Origin: a virus
Length of the DNA: 64,000 nt
IMG/VR virus record: IMGVR_UViG_3300046368_000687
Span: 1-64,000 of that record
Direction: 5' to 3' (one strand)
Position numbers and translations under genes: made by a program. Positions 1 to 11,300 of the stretch are shown one piece after another. Within the stretch, counting starts at the first letter, position 1. Every line of letters starts with the position of its first letter. The notes under the pieces were generated by a model, which did no database searches, had not been told where the DNA came from, and saw nothing but the letters and a program-made list of their open reading frames with translations.

Positions 1-218
1 ATCAAGGCCAAGATGGTAATCATCCAGAAGCCGGTGCAGGTTCAACTGTACAAGGTTCAGCACTAAGTGATACAAGTGCAAAAGAAGATAACGCAGGGAA
101 TGTAAACGTTCCAGGCGGTAAGGCTTCAAAATCAATGAAGTCGCAACCTGGCCACGGCGCTGAGAAAAAGGGCAAGCCAGAGAACGCTGCTAATAAAAAG
201 TCAATGACTGGCAGCTAA
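1..218 (+). CDS. C-terminal end of an unknown head-region protein (partial)
   Basis: An open frame enters from the left edge and stops with TAA at 216-218, 13 bases before the protease gene. The visible 71 residues are low-complexity, rich in Gly, Ala, Ser, Lys and Asn, with a run resembling DNAGNVNVPGGKAS and a lysine-rich end. There is no fold I can recognise. In T4 the place just before gene 21 is held by small prohead core proteins (gp67, gp68) after the portal, so a head or core role is likely by position only. The start lies outside the window. Confidence 0.6.
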   Translation, partial: QGQDGNHPEAGAGSTVQGSALSDTSAKEDNAGNVNVPGGKASKSMKSQPGHGAEKKGKPENAANKKSMTGS

Positions 219-231
219 GATAGGACTGAAG

Positions 232-858
232 ATGTTAAACTTAACTGAAACATTATCCTTCGACCAAGCTAGAATGGTCGTTGAGTCTGCTGATAACGCT
301 TCGGGTGGAAAGGACCTTCATATGAAGGGAATTTTCATTCAAGGTGGTGTTAAAAACGCTAACCAGCGTGTTTATCCGGTAGAAGAAATTGGCAGGGCTG
401 TCACCACGCTCAATGAGCAGATAGCTGAAGGATATTCGGTTTGTGGTGAAGTAGATCATCCAGAAGGACTTAATATTAACTTAGACCGAGTGAGTCATCT
501 AATCACAGATATGTGGATGGACGGAGCAAACGGTTTTGGTAAATTAAAAATACTACCAACACCAATGGGAAACCTAGTTAAAACAATGCTTGAAAGCGGA
601 GTTAAACTAGGAGTTTCATCTAGAGGTAGCGGAGAAGTTGACGGCTCAGGCAATGTCAATGGATTTGAAATAATCACCGTGGACGTTGTGGCTCAGCCCA
701 GCGCCCCCGGTGCATATCCTACACCAATTTACGAGCATTTAATGAACGAAAGAGGCGGGTATAAGGCATTTTTAACTTCGAAAGAAGTAACAGGCGACCC
801 AAAGGCACAAAAATATATTGCAGAGAGCTTATTAAACATAATAAGCAGGCTCCAATAA
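232..858 (+). CDS. 21: Prohead core protease, gp21-like
   Basis: This 208-aa protein matches the T4 gp21 prohead protease family, the serine protease that digests the scaffold and trims the major capsid protein during head maturation. The family signature is visible: a catalytic-type His at residue 76 in GEVDHPEG, and a Ser pair at 129-130 in KLGVSSRGSG, followed by a hydrophobic strand with Asp and the VVAQPSAPGA stretch. Length is close to T4 gp21 (about 212 aa). It is followed 11 bases later by the scaffold gene and then the capsid gene, the same 21-22-23 order as T4. The ATG is preceded by a weak AGGA. Confidence 0.93.
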   Translation: MLNLTETLSFDQARMVVESADNASGGKDLHMKGIFIQGGVKNANQRVYPVEEIGRAVTTLNEQIAEGYSVCGEVDHPEGLNINLDRVSHLITDMWMDGANGFGKLKILPTPMGNLVKTMLESGVKLGVSSRGSGEVDGSGNVNGFEIITVDVVAQPSAPGAYPTPIYEHLMNERGGYKAFLTSKEVTGDPKAQKYIAESLLNIISRLQ

Positions 859-869
859 AGGAGAAATTA

Positions 870-1958
870 ATGGAAGCACTTAAATCCCTATTAGAGAGCG
901 ATGCAATTTCAGAAGCAATGAAAACAGAAATTGAAGAAGCATGGAACAAAAAGATCGATGAAAATCGTCTTTCCGTTACTTCTGAACTTCGTGAAGAGTT
1001 TGCAACAAAATATGAGCACGATAAAGGTGTTATGATTGAAGCAATCGATTCTTTGATGACTGAAAAGTTAGCAGAGGAAATGAAGGAGTTTGCCGAAGAC
1101 CGTAAACAACTAGCTGAACAAAAAGCTAAGTATGCGGTAGCAATGAAAGAAAATGCAAATCTTATGAGTAGATTTGTATCGGAAACATTGGTAAAAGAAG
1201 TAAACGAATTACACGAAGACCAGAAAGCAATGGCTAATAAGTTCACTGTGCTTGAAGAATTTGTTGTCGAACAACTAGCTAAAGAAATTGCAGAGTTTGA
1301 TGAGGACAAAAAAGATCTTGCTGAAACAAAAGTACGTCTAGTACGTGAAGGCAAAGCTCACTTCGAAAAGGTCCGTAAAGACTTTATCGAAAGAAGTGCA
1401 AATGCAATATCTGAAACTGTTGACCGCGGCTTACGCAGCGAAATCAAACAGTTAAAAGAAGATATTGACTCAGCACGTAAAAACGATTTTGGTCGTAAAA
1501 TATTTGAAGCATTTGCTAACGAATATATGGGTTCACACCTAAATGAAAGATCAGAAACTAAAAAACTACTTAAAGTTGTAGACACTAAAAATCAACAAGT
1601 TGTAGAAGCAAAAGAACTAGCACTAAAAGCTAAAGCAATTGCAGAAGCAAAAGACGCACAAGTAAAGCGTTTAGTTGAGTCTAATCAGCGTAAAGAAGTA
1701 TTAAACGAACTTACTGGACCACTTAACACGGCCCAGAAAGAAATCATGGCAGATTTACTGGAATCAGTTCAAACAGCTAAACTACGTTCAGCGTTTAACA
1801 AGTATCTACCGTCAGTTATTGACAGTAAAGCTCCAGCGAAGCAGAAGGCAACACTTAAAGAAGGCAAAGAAATTACAGGCAACAAAACAAACAGTTCTAT
1901 CGAGTCAAGCGAATCAACACACAATGTAGTTGATATCAAACGCTTGGCCGGATTATAA
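870..1958 (+). CDS. 22: Prohead core scaffolding protein, gp22-like
   Basis: This 362-aa protein is almost wholly charged and helical, with long Lys/Glu/Ala heptad-like stretches typical of a coiled-coil internal scaffold. It lies between the protease and the major capsid gene, the place of T4 gene 22. The scaffold forms the core on which gp23 assembles and is then cut by gp21. Many (I/L)xE tripeptides are present, the known gp21 cleavage pattern, although I cannot say which are used. A good AAGGAG lies just before the ATG. It is longer than T4 gp22 (269 aa). The call rests on composition and order more than on sequence motifs. Confidence 0.85.
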   Translation: MEALKSLLESDAISEAMKTEIEEAWNKKIDENRLSVTSELREEFATKYEHDKGVMIEAIDSLMTEKLAEEMKEFAEDRKQLAEQKAKYAVAMKENANLMSRFVSETLVKEVNELHEDQKAMANKFTVLEEFVVEQLAKEIAEFDEDKKDLAETKVRLVREGKAHFEKVRKDFIERSANAISETVDRGLRSEIKQLKEDIDSARKNDFGRKIFEAFANEYMGSHLNERSETKKLLKVVDTKNQQVVEAKELALKAKAIAEAKDAQVKRLVESNQRKEVLNELTGPLNTAQKEIMADLLESVQTAKLRSAFNKYLPSVIDSKAPAKQKATLKEGKEITGNKTNSSIESSESTHNVVDIKRLAGL

Positions 1959-1968
1959 GGAGATAAAT

Positions 1969-3141
1969 ATGTCAGAACTACTAACAGGTCGCTGGCAGGA
2001 GACAAAAGGTGCCTTAGTCGAAGGCCTTACAGGCAACAAAAAAGCAGTTATGGAAACAACTCTTGAAAATACTCGCAAGTATTTGTCAGAATCCGCAACT
2101 GCAGGTGCAACTTCTGCTGGTAACGTAGCAACCCTAAACCGTGTGATCCTTCCAGTGATCAGACGTGTTATGCCAACCGTTATCGCTAACGAACTAGTCG
2201 GCGTACAGCCAATGACTGGTCCAGTTGGTCAAATTCATACACTACGTGTACGTTATGCTGATGCTTTCAATAGTTCAAGCGGAACAGACACAGCAGCTGG
2301 TGATGAAGCTCTAAGCCCATTCAAAATTGCTGAAGGTTATTCCGGTGCAACTGACGATAAGGCAGCAGCAACAAGCGCATTAGAAGGCGCAGCTGGTAAC
2401 AGACTAAGCATTCAGATCTTGAAACAGACTGTTGAAGCGAAGTCACGTAAGCTATCAGCACGTTGGACATTTGAAGCGGCACAAGACGCTCAAAGCCAGC
2501 ACGGTATCGACGTAGAAGCAGAAATCATGGCAGCACTTGCTCAAGAGATTACTGCAGAAATCGACCAAGAAGTTATTGCAAGTCTAAACTCATTAGCGGG
2601 TTCAGCAGCAGAAACTTACAACCAAGCAGCAGTAAGTGGTACAGCTACTTTTGTTGGTGACGAACATGCAGCTCTTGCAGTTCAAATCAACAAAGTGTCA
2701 AACTTAATTGCACAGCGTACACGCAGAGGCGCAGGTAACTGGGCTGTTGTTTCACCAACTGTATTAACAATTCTACAGTCGGCAACAACATCAGCATTTG
2801 CACGTACAACTGAAGGTTCTTTTGAAGCACCTACAAACACTAAAATGGTTGGTACACTAAACAACGCAATGAAGATTTATGTAAACACATATGCTTCAAG
2901 TGACGATGTTCTAGTTGGTTACAAAGGTACTAGTGAATCAGATGCAGCGGCATTCTATTGCCCATACATCCCACTAATGTCTTCAGGTGTTGTCCTAGAT
3001 CCGGGCACATTTGAGCCAGTAGTATCATTTATGACACGCTACGGTTATGTAGAACTAAGCAACACTGCTTCGTCTCTAGGTAACGCAGCTGACTACCTAA
3101 GTAAAGTTGGCGTAACAACCGGCAACCTAAGCTTCAGTTAA
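1969..3141 (+). CDS. 23: Major capsid protein, gp23-like
   Basis: This 390-aa protein is the T4 gp23-type HK97-fold capsid subunit. The N-terminal MSELLTGRWQ region is a propeptide. A gp21-type cleavage pattern L39-S40-E41 precedes an Ala/Ser/Gly-rich stretch, so the mature protein probably starts near Ser42. Conserved gp23-like segments include PVIRRVMP, ELVGVQPMTGPVG, and the ending with YVELSNTASS. An in-frame upstream ATG at 1930 exists, but it lies inside the gp22 gene and lacks a ribosome site; the ATG at 1969 follows AAGGAG at 1957-1962. A strong terminator follows at 3163. Confidence 0.95.
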   Translation: MSELLTGRWQETKGALVEGLTGNKKAVMETTLENTRKYLSESATAGATSAGNVATLNRVILPVIRRVMPTVIANELVGVQPMTGPVGQIHTLRVRYADAFNSSSGTDTAAGDEALSPFKIAEGYSGATDDKAAATSALEGAAGNRLSIQILKQTVEAKSRKLSARWTFEAAQDAQSQHGIDVEAEIMAALAQEITAEIDQEVIASLNSLAGSAAETYNQAAVSGTATFVGDEHAALAVQINKVSNLIAQRTRRGAGNWAVVSPTVLTILQSATTSAFARTTEGSFEAPTNTKMVGTLNNAMKIYVNTYASSDDVLVGYKGTSESDAAAFYCPYIPLMSSGVVLDPGTFEPVVSFMTRYGYVELSNTASSLGNAADYLSKVGVTTGNLSFS

Positions 3142-3162
3142 GTTTAAGTCAAATACTAATGG

Positions 3163-3186
3163 AAAAGGCCCTACGGGGCCTTTTTT
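3163..3186 (+). terminator. Intrinsic terminator after the major capsid gene
   Basis: A perfect 9-bp stem, AAAAGGCCC pairing with GGGCCTTTT, closes the four-base loop TACG, which with its flanking C-G pair is a very stable UNCG-type tetraloop. Six T residues follow the GC part. It lies 22 bases after the gp23 stop and separates the capsid block from the next late unit. Confidence 0.92.
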
Positions 3187-3190
3187 ATTG

Positions 3191-3198
3191 AGTAAATA
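3191..3198 (+). promoter_or_regulatory. T4-type late promoter element (AGTAAATA)
   Basis: AGTAAATA matches the T4 late -10 box (TATAAATA) at six of eight bases. With T4 geometry, transcription would start near 3204, just after the gp23 terminator, giving a 12-base leader that contains AGGAG before the ATG at 3216. Confidence 0.6.
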
Positions 3199-3215
3199 TA
3201 CTATAGGAGAGTATA

Positions 3216-3407
3216 ATGAAAACTGGTCAAATATTTAAATATACAGGAAGTAATGCTATTGTTAGACCTGATGAATTTGGACAAACTCGGAGAGATGTAG
3301 TTGTTCAAAATGGTCGTAAAGAATACGCAATTGGAGACAGAATAAAATATTATGTTGTAGAAAAGAACGGAAGATCTTTTGCAGTAGATATTGAACCAAA
3401 TGAGTAA
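3216..3407 (+). CDS. Small cold-shock-domain-like protein
   Basis: This 63-aa protein aligns by eye with the cold-shock domain, a five-strand OB fold that binds single-stranded nucleic acid. The pattern is G-x-I-x-x-Y near residue 4, then an I-V-R-P-D-E segment, D-V-V-V near 27, Y-A-I-G-D-R-I-K-Y-Y-V near 37, and G-R-S-F-A-V-D-I at the end. The usual aromatic RNP1 and RNP2 residues (FGFI, VFVH) are mostly absent, so nucleic-acid binding is uncertain. It stands as a single-gene unit with its own late promoter after the gp23 terminator, followed by another late promoter. It might be an RNA chaperone or a small virion protein. Confidence 0.6.
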   Translation: MKTGQIFKYTGSNAIVRPDEFGQTRRDVVVQNGRKEYAIGDRIKYYVVEKNGRSFAVDIEPNE

Positions 3408-3427
3408 ACACCCATTTTATTAAAATG

Positions 3428-3435
3428 GATAAATA
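3428..3435 (+). promoter_or_regulatory. T4-type late promoter element (GATAAATA)
   Basis: GATAAATA lies 20 bases after the small OB-like gene. The predicted start near 3441 gives an 80-base leader to the ATG at 3521, containing a small hairpin at 3475-3487. It would drive the fibre locus. Confidence 0.7.
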
Positions 3436-3474
3436 CTTTTGTCAGAGGAATAGAGAACCTTGATAAGGACTTAT

Positions 3475-3487
3475 GCGGTCCCACCGC
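3475..3487 (+). other. Leader hairpin upstream of the fibre locus
   Basis: GCGGT pairs with ACCGC around a CCC loop, inside the predicted 5' leader and about 33 bases before the start codon. It has no T tract, so it is not a terminator. It may protect the mRNA 5' end, but that is inference. Confidence 0.4.
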
Positions 3488-3520
3488 GTAGACCTAGAAC
3501 GTCAACATAAGGAGAAAACA

Positions 3521-3916
3521 ATGGGACGTCCAATTAATAAAGATTTGATAGGGTTTGGAACAGGCCGTATCGCAGCAACACGCCACTTTTTTACAGGTAG
3601 TTCAGAAGGAACAACAGCAGCACATATTGTTTCACAAAGATCAACAAATAAATTTTTAGTAAGATTAGATTCAGACGCAGGAGATGCTGCAACAGGTGAA
3701 GTAATGACACTAGTCAACAAAGCCAATGGCGCACTAGTAGCAGGCGAATTTAGAATTGATGCAATTCTAGAAGATTCTACAACTGTACAAGTTACCAAAC
3801 TGCGTAATAGAACAATTCAGTACGAAGGCGGAACATCTAACGTAGCAAACGTTCGTTGGGCAGCAGGTGTACATCCAGCAGCAGGTGATGCTGGTGCAAA
3901 CGTAGACGCCCAATAA
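3521..3916 (+). CDS. Putative virion structural protein, first gene of fibre locus
   Basis: This 131-aa protein (MGRPINKDLIGF...) is rich in Gly, Ala, Thr and Val and looks like a small beta-structured virion protein. I do not recognise a named family. The start at 3521 follows AAGGAG; an in-frame ATG at 3473 would lie inside the leader hairpin region and lacks a ribosome site. It is the first gene of a unit that continues through three more fibre-like proteins with gaps of 0 to 17 bases, so a role in the tail-fibre or head-decoration complex is likely by context. Confidence 0.7.
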   Translation: MGRPINKDLIGFGTGRIAATRHFFTGSSEGTTAAHIVSQRSTNKFLVRLDSDAGDAATGEVMTLVNKANGALVAGEFRIDAILEDSTTVQVTKLRNRTIQYEGGTSNVANVRWAAGVHPAAGDAGANVDAQ

Positions 3917-3933
3917 TTTTAGGGAGTCTTTAA

Positions 3934-4986
3934 ATGTCTAGTGCCAAAATACTTGAACACAGTGTAGATCTATATAAAGTCACAGTTAATCCTGGTGGCA
4001 CAGTAGAATTCAATGCTGGAGATGGGTTGTCTCCAGCAACTACAGGCACGTTCAACTTTTACGGCGATCTCAATGTTGTAGGTAGTCAAACAACCATTAA
4101 TACATCAGAACTTGCTGTTACCGATAAAACAATTACCATAAACAACGGTGAAACTGGCAACGGAGTTTCAACAGGACCTGATGGAACCGAAACAGCTGGA
4201 ATAATTGTAGATAGAGGAAACTTTCCTGATGCTAAATTGTTGTACGATGAAGACCTTGATTGGTATGATTCACGCAGCGGTGGAATTATTGGCGATAAAG
4301 GTGCATGGGTATTTAAAGATCAGAACAACGAAACAATAGGTGTTTTTACAAATTTTGTTGGAACATTTGGAAGCGACGATTTAGTTTTACTAGGTGAAGG
4401 AACTAATGTTGTAACCGTAACTGGCACAGTTAGTTACGAAGAACAACTTTGGCCTTATGTTAATGGTGTAATTCAACCAAACGTAAACTTGCCTGATAGA
4501 CTTAGTGCGCCAACAGATGACGACCACATACCAAACGTAAAAGCTGTTAAAGATTATGTTAAAGCGTATAACACATACAACTTTACTGACACAATCGAAA
4601 GCGGTGATACAACTGTAAGTGTAGCCGATCAAGATGAAACAAGTAGTGCAAGTTTAGCTCTTATCACAGTTGATAGCAGCGAAGTAGCACGTTTTTATCA
4701 AGCAAGTATTGAATTACTTGAAGTCGGTATAACAACTAACACAATTTCAACTATAAACCAAAACTCAAATCTTAAAGTGCAAGGTTCTGGAACAGGAAGT
4801 GTAGAGTTTGGAACTCCAGCATTATTTCCTATTACAACAGATCCTGATGCACCAACTGATGGGGTTAAGATTTATGGTAAAGCAGAAGCTGACGGAGGAA
4901 CTGGTATATTTTTTATTAATCAAAACTCAACCACAGATGAAATCATCAGTAGAAACAAAGCACTATTGTATAGTATAATTTTTTAA
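3934..4986 (+). CDS. Fibre-like virion structural protein
   Basis: This 350-aa protein has a beta-rich, Thr/Gly/Asn-heavy sequence. A segment near residues 45-75 (NFYGDLNVVGSQTTINTSEL, then a VTDKTITIN stretch) is a recurrent motif of phage tail-fibre and adhesin proteins. The same motif occurs in the giant 13573-24300 protein (DVIVTGDLTINGTTTTLNST), so the two are built from related modules. No catalytic domain is visible. AGGGAG precedes the ATG. It probably forms part of the fibre or its attachment to the baseplate. Confidence 0.72.
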   Translation: MSSAKILEHSVDLYKVTVNPGGTVEFNAGDGLSPATTGTFNFYGDLNVVGSQTTINTSELAVTDKTITINNGETGNGVSTGPDGTETAGIIVDRGNFPDAKLLYDEDLDWYDSRSGGIIGDKGAWVFKDQNNETIGVFTNFVGTFGSDDLVLLGEGTNVVTVTGTVSYEEQLWPYVNGVIQPNVNLPDRLSAPTDDDHIPNVKAVKDYVKAYNTYNFTDTIESGDTTVSVADQDETSSASLALITVDSSEVARFYQASIELLEVGITTNTISTINQNSNLKVQGSGTGSVEFGTPALFPITTDPDAPTDGVKIYGKAEADGGTGIFFINQNSTTDEIISRNKALLYSIIF

Positions 4987-4997
4987 AGGAAAACAAA

Positions 4998-5327
4998 ATG
5001 GCCATTGCAAGTAATCTAATATTAGCAACAGACACAACGATACTGTTAGTGCCGGCACAAAAAAAATATGCAATTACTACAATTGTTGTTTGCAACTATG
5101 CAACAACAACCGATGCTTCGTTTGGAAGTAGTTTTGATATGCACGTTATACCAAGCGGTGAATCAAAAACTAATGCAAACAAAGTTTTAAATACGATTGC
5201 AATGCCAGCACAAGAAACATTTTCGTTTAATACTGAACGTCTAATCTTAGAAGAAGGGGACAGTGTTGTTTTAAATAGTCCCGACTCAAATCGTTTGAGT
5301 GCAACAATTAGTTATTTGGAAGTTTAA
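4998..5327 (+). CDS. Small beta-rich protein of the fibre locus
   Basis: This 109-aa protein (MAIASNLILATD...) is short, Thr/Ser/Asn-rich and predicted beta-strand throughout, with LEEGDSVVLNSPDSNRLSA near the end resembling a small jelly-roll or Ig-like capsid or fibre accessory domain. I do not recognise its family. Its stop codon abuts the ATG of the 2711-aa fibre gene with no gap, so the two are translated together, and a role as adaptor or fibre-associated protein is likely. Confidence 0.65.
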   Translation: MAIASNLILATDTTILLVPAQKKYAITTIVVCNYATTTDASFGSSFDMHVIPSGESKTNANKVLNTIAMPAQETFSFNTERLILEEGDSVVLNSPDSNRLSATISYLEV

Positions 5328-8300
5328 ATGGAATATATTAAGAAGCAGTCGATATACTCAAGAAAAATTGACAACAATGAACTTATTATTAACAATGACG
5401 GTACTATCGAACTTACTCCACAAGCAGGAGCAGTTAAAGTTGCCGGTAACTTAGAAGTTACTGGAAGTAGTAGTGGTCCGACAAACGATTTAGTTTATTA
5501 TGTTTCTTTAGAAGGCGATGACGCAAATGACGGACTTGGTGCCGGCGCATCAAGAGCAAAGCGTACTATTAAGTCGGCAGTAGATGATGCTCCAGCAGGC
5601 TCAACAATTAAAGTTGCACCAGGAGAGTTCTACGAAAACAATCCAATCACATTAAAAGAACGCATGACAGTGCGTGGTGATAGTTTGCGTAACGTACTTG
5701 TTTTTCCAAATAATCCAACACTAGACTTATTCTTAATGGATAATGCTTGTTATCTATTCCAGATGACATTTAGAGGACTACGTGATCCAGGTTGGTGTGC
5801 AAGAATTAGAGAAGGTGCTCTAGTTACTACATCACCATATGTACAAAACTGTACTAACATGAACGGTCCTTGGCTGAATGACGGAACAGAATTTATTCCA
5901 TTCCAAACAGTACAAATTGACGGTGTACCTGCAACAGCTAGACCGATTGAAAACGATCCATCTGTTCCACTAGCAAAACGAATAAATGTCAACGGTGGTG
6001 GTAACGGTATTTTAGTCGACGGTAATGACTACGACCAACGTTCGTTAGTTTTTAGTTTTGTTGCAGATGCATTTACACAAATTGCCCAAGGTGGTATTGG
6101 TTTCCATGTTACCAACTTTGGTTATACACAGATTGTTAGTTGCTTCTCGGTGTTTACACGTATTGGTTTCTTGACAACCAAAGGCGGCTATCTTAGTATT
6201 TCGAACAGTGTTAGTGACTTTGGTACATTTGCTATTATTGCTGACGGACTATTTGATAAAGTTTATACAACTGCAAGACCATCACAAACATATACATCTA
6301 ATGTAGGTAGTGTAACTGTAAATAGTACAGGTGCAGGATATACCGGTACACCTACTGTTACTTTTGATGCACCATCAACACCAGGAGGCGTAACTGCTCA
6401 AGGTTCGGCAAGTGTCGATGCGTTAAGAGGTGAAGTGACAAGTATTACAGTTGATAATCCAGGTAGCGGTTATCAATCGGCACCAACTATTACATTAACC
6501 GGCGGCGGATTTAGTAGTGCAGCAACCGCAACAGCTAACCTAATTAAAAACAAAACAATTGAAGTAAACAGTTTACGAGATGTTCCCCAAACAGGTAGTG
6601 TTATTAAGTTTGAAGGCGACTCAACTGTTTATTATGTAACTGGAAACAACATTACAACACAACCGTTTATATATGATGAAAATGTTTGTAGACGTGACGT
6701 TAGAAGAATTATTGATGCTATTATGGGCGATGTTGCTCTTGGTACTAATTACCAAAGTATTTCCGCTGGTAGAAGTTACTTACGTGCAAACAGTGCCAAA
6801 GTACTTAATCAACAATTAGCACCTACAATTTTTGGTATTGAAGCAACAAGAGATGAAATACTTGCTCTTATTCCAGATAGCGATCCTGCTAACGAACAAT
6901 ATAGATATGACATAATAGAAAAAACTGCAATTATTACAAACTTCATTTCAAATGAAGATAGTAGTGGTGCACCAGACGTTTTTTATGACGATACAAATGC
7001 TAGTAGTCCAGCAGCAGTAGCAGCGAAAGATTCAATACTTCTTAACAAAGACTTTATTGTTAATGAAACAATAAAATATATTGCAGAACAGTTTAGCAAC
7101 TTATCGTACGATCAAGACAAGTGCGAACGTGATGTTAGAATTATTACTGAAGCAGTAGCTTATGACACTGCACTCGGAACAAACTATAATAGTGTTACTG
7201 CTGGGCTTGCTTATGCAAGAGCCAATGCAAGTGAAGTAACAACAACACAATTAACAGTTACACTTGCTGCATATAAAAATGTTAAAACACTTACACTAGC
7301 ACTTAGCGATGTTGTTGCTGATGCAACTGCTACAACAAGAGTTGGAGCTGCCTGGGACGAAGTAATTGAGATTATCGAAGGCAGAGCATACAATAGCACT
7401 ACATGTAGACGTGACGTAGGACAAATTGTTGATAGTGTTGCTTTTGATATAGCACTAGGTACTAATTATAACGCTGTTACAACTGGATTATCATATCAAA
7501 GAGCAAACACTGCTTATGTACTAAGTGCGCAATTCCAACAAACAATTGCCTCTTACCAGTATATGAAAACACTTGCAACTGGCACATACCTAAGTGATGC
7601 TACTGCTGAAACTAGATCAAACGCTGCCTTTGATGAAATTTTAGACATTATTCAAAATGGTGTTGTTAGCACAGATACCGCAGCAGATGCACTTACATTT
7701 AGCGACCCTGGAGTAGACAATAGTAGAGCAGCAGCTCGTGTACTACTACAACTAAACAGAGACTTTATTGCAGGTGAACTAATTACTTGGATCAATACAA
7801 ATTATCCATCTCTAGTATATGATACTGCAAAATGTTCAAGAGATACAAAATATATTGTTGATGCATTATCGTTTGACATCCAATATACTGGTAACTTTGC
7901 TACACGTAGAGTAGCAACATCGTACTATGAAGGAACAGCAAGTCAGCTGCCAGAATCTCAAAGAGTAGCAACAGCAGCAGCATATGCACATTTAAAAAAT
8001 AATATTGTAAGTCAAATTGTTATTGAAAACTATCCTGGACAAAATACTAATGGGTTACCAGGTAGTTCTGATGAAGTTTCGGGAATCGAGTCACTTACTT
8101 CAATAATTGAAGATGTTACACGAAACGACCGAAGTGTAAATCTTCCTAACTTAGCAAGTAAAATATCAAGTCTTGTTGGCGGAGGCAATGGAATATACGA
8201 AACATTCTTAGACAGTAACGCTCCGGGAACAAGTAGAAAATATGGCGACATTGACAACAACGGTAGTATTGCTTCTGCTGATGCAGCAGCTATTACTATA

Positions 8301-11300
8301 TACAATGCTGGTAATTATGATCAGCTAACATATACACAATATGAATGGATAAGAGAAACTTTAATACCTGCAATTGAAAAACTTGATCGTGCAACATACA
8401 GTGACTTCTTTTATACAACATATGACTTTTTACCAGACTTAGTTGAGCCAGATATTGGCTGGGCAGATGCAGCTATTCAAACTGATGTGAATACTTGGAA
8501 AAATGCTAAAACAACTATTCAAGATACAGTTATAAAACAAATTACTATTGGTAATATTAGCAATGCTGATACTATTACATATCCCGAACCAACAAATGTT
8601 ATTACTGCAAGAGCAAATGCTAAAGATCAGTTACGTGCAAATAGACAATTTATAATTGACGAAATCTCTGCATATGTAACTTCGAATAATCCTTCACTTA
8701 CATACGACGATGATAAGTGTCGAAGAGATGTTGGATATATTGTTGATGCATTAACATACGACATATTGTACGAAGGCAATAGTGCAACTCGACAATCAGC
8801 CGATAGTTACTTTGTTGGAACAGTCGGACAGTTGGGTACTGTTACAGAAGAAACAACTGCAACTATTGCAGCATATACACACTTGCAAGGTGTTGTAACT
8901 GGTATCTTATTAGAAGCAGCTCTATCAAAAAGTACAGGCAATACAACAACACAAGACACAACAAACGAGCCTGCAACTGCAACTGAAGTTGCTAAAGCAT
9001 CAGAATTAATTCAAATTATTATTGATGTTCTTACAGCAGGAAGCACAACTGGATTACCAACAACCAGTAGAGCAGTTACCGACTGGGCAGCAGCACCGTT
9101 GCAAACAGCATTTAGTAGTATCTTTGGACAGCAAGATAACTTTGCTGACTTAACTACTACATACATTTTAACAAACTATCCAGACTTTACATATGATAGA
9201 GCAAAATGTAAACGTGACGTAGGAATAATTCTTGATGCAGTAGTTAGAGATGCGAAACTTGCTACTAACCATAATGCTATTGTAGCAGGGCAAGCCTATT
9301 TAAGAGGTAACGCAGCAACAGTAAAAGACTCGCAATTCCCAGCAACAATCCTTGCGCTACGCGAAGCAAAACGACTATCACTAACGTATGTTACTGCAAA
9401 TGCAGCAGCAGTTACAAGAATTACAGATGGATGGGATACAGTATTAACTTTCTTAGAGTTTGGTACACTACCAAGTGAAGGACAAACATATCCAGCACCT
9501 ACTCCTGCAAGTCAAGAACTAATTGACGCTGCAAGACAGTTACAAGACAACAAAAGTTTCTTAGAAGAAGAAGTTATTTCATACATTAACGATCAATATT
9601 TTGTATATGATAGTGCTAAGTGCGCTAGAGATACACAACTAATACTTGATGCTGTTGTAAACGATTTGCTTCTCGGAACAAATTATAATAGTATCACAGC
9701 TGGACTATCGTATTATAGAGCAGTGAGTGCGTATGTAATTAGCGATCAAATTACACAAACTATTGCAGCTATTACGCATTTAAAATCAGAAGTTGCTACT
9801 TTACTTACAGGCGATGCAACAAGTATTTCTGCAACTAATGCAAGTTTTGATGAAATTATTGATATTATACAAAATGGAACTGCTAATGCTGATGCACTAA
9901 CATTTCCAAATCCAACAGGAAACGTTCTACAAGGAAATGCAAAAGATCAACTAGTAGCAAACAGAGATTTTATTGCAACAGAACTTATTAGTTGGATTAA
10001 TGCTAATTTGCCAAACTTGACATACGACGAAGCAAAATGCCAAAGAGATACAAAATTTATTGTTGATGCACTATGTCACGATATTATGTATGAAACAAAT
10101 CTTGCAAGCATTATTAATGCAAAAGCATACTTTGAAGCAAGTGCAAGTGTTCTTCCATATGATCAAAGAGACGGAACTGCGGATGCACTACAACAACTTA
10201 GTGCAATTGTAAAACAGATTGTATTAGGTACATATTCTGGACAGAATACAAGTTCAGGAGATGCATCAAATATCGAAGCATACCGTGTAAAAGAATTAAC
10301 TGAAATTGTAGTAGATGTTGTTAGAGCAAATACACTAACAATATTACCTACTGAAACAACACCTAATTTAGCTGGAGCAAGTGCGCAGACACAAGCTAGT
10401 GCAGCATTAATAACAGCAACTGGCGATAGTACAAGTGCTGATCTTGTACAGAGCGTTATTACATATATTAACACTAATCAAAATGGATTTAGTTATAATC
10501 AAACAAAGTGCCGTAGAGATGTTGGATACTTAATTGAATCAACTACACATGACTTATTATACACAGGCAATGTTAGTTCTTTAACAAGTGCAAGAAGTTA
10601 TTTCTTAGACAGTGAAAGTCAAGTGTATGGTCAAGAAACACAAACAGCAGATGCACTAACTAGACTAAAAACTGTTGCATCTCAGTGTATCCAAGGTATT
10701 GCTGTTACACCAACAGCAGGCAATACTGAAACACAGAGTTTAGTAGGACCGTATGGTACAAGCACACAATCAACTACATCAAATACGTTGTTTAACATTA
10801 CAATTGATGCAATTCAAGCAGGTAACTTGTTAAGTACACCAAATGACTTAGAGCCTGATACTAGTTGGGCTTCAATTGCAATGACAACTGAATTAGATAA
10901 ATTAATACTTGCCAAAGCAACAGTGCAAACTGGTACAATTACATTTATTAATGACAACATACTAGGCTTTAAGTATAATGTAGCAGCATGTGAAAGAGAT
11001 ACAAAATATATTATCGATGCTGCACTTTACGATATGATGTATGGCGGTAACAAACAAACAAGACGTGCAGGGGAAGCATATTACACAGGAACAATCCTAA
11101 ACGGCATTACAACAACAGGCGATAATGCAGATCAAGAAGGTGTTACTGAATTTACCTATAAACGTCTAGCAGATGTTATGGATAAGATTGGCAGAAATGT
11201 TACAGTCTCAACTAGTGACGGCGTAACAGTTGCACAAGTTTATAATGCAACAGCAGGTACAAGCGATGCAACTGTAAGTATAACTGCTAACGTAACAAAA

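Noticed and set aside
719-1354. A 211-codon leftward open frame across gp21-gp22
   Set aside because: It is the antisense image of two well-supported genes, has a Ser-rich composition typical of such shadows and no ribosome site.
1962-1969. GATAAATA overlapping the gp23 start codon as a late promoter
   Set aside because: The predicted start would lie inside gp23 after its ATG. The bases are better explained as the spacer after the AAGGAG ribosome site.
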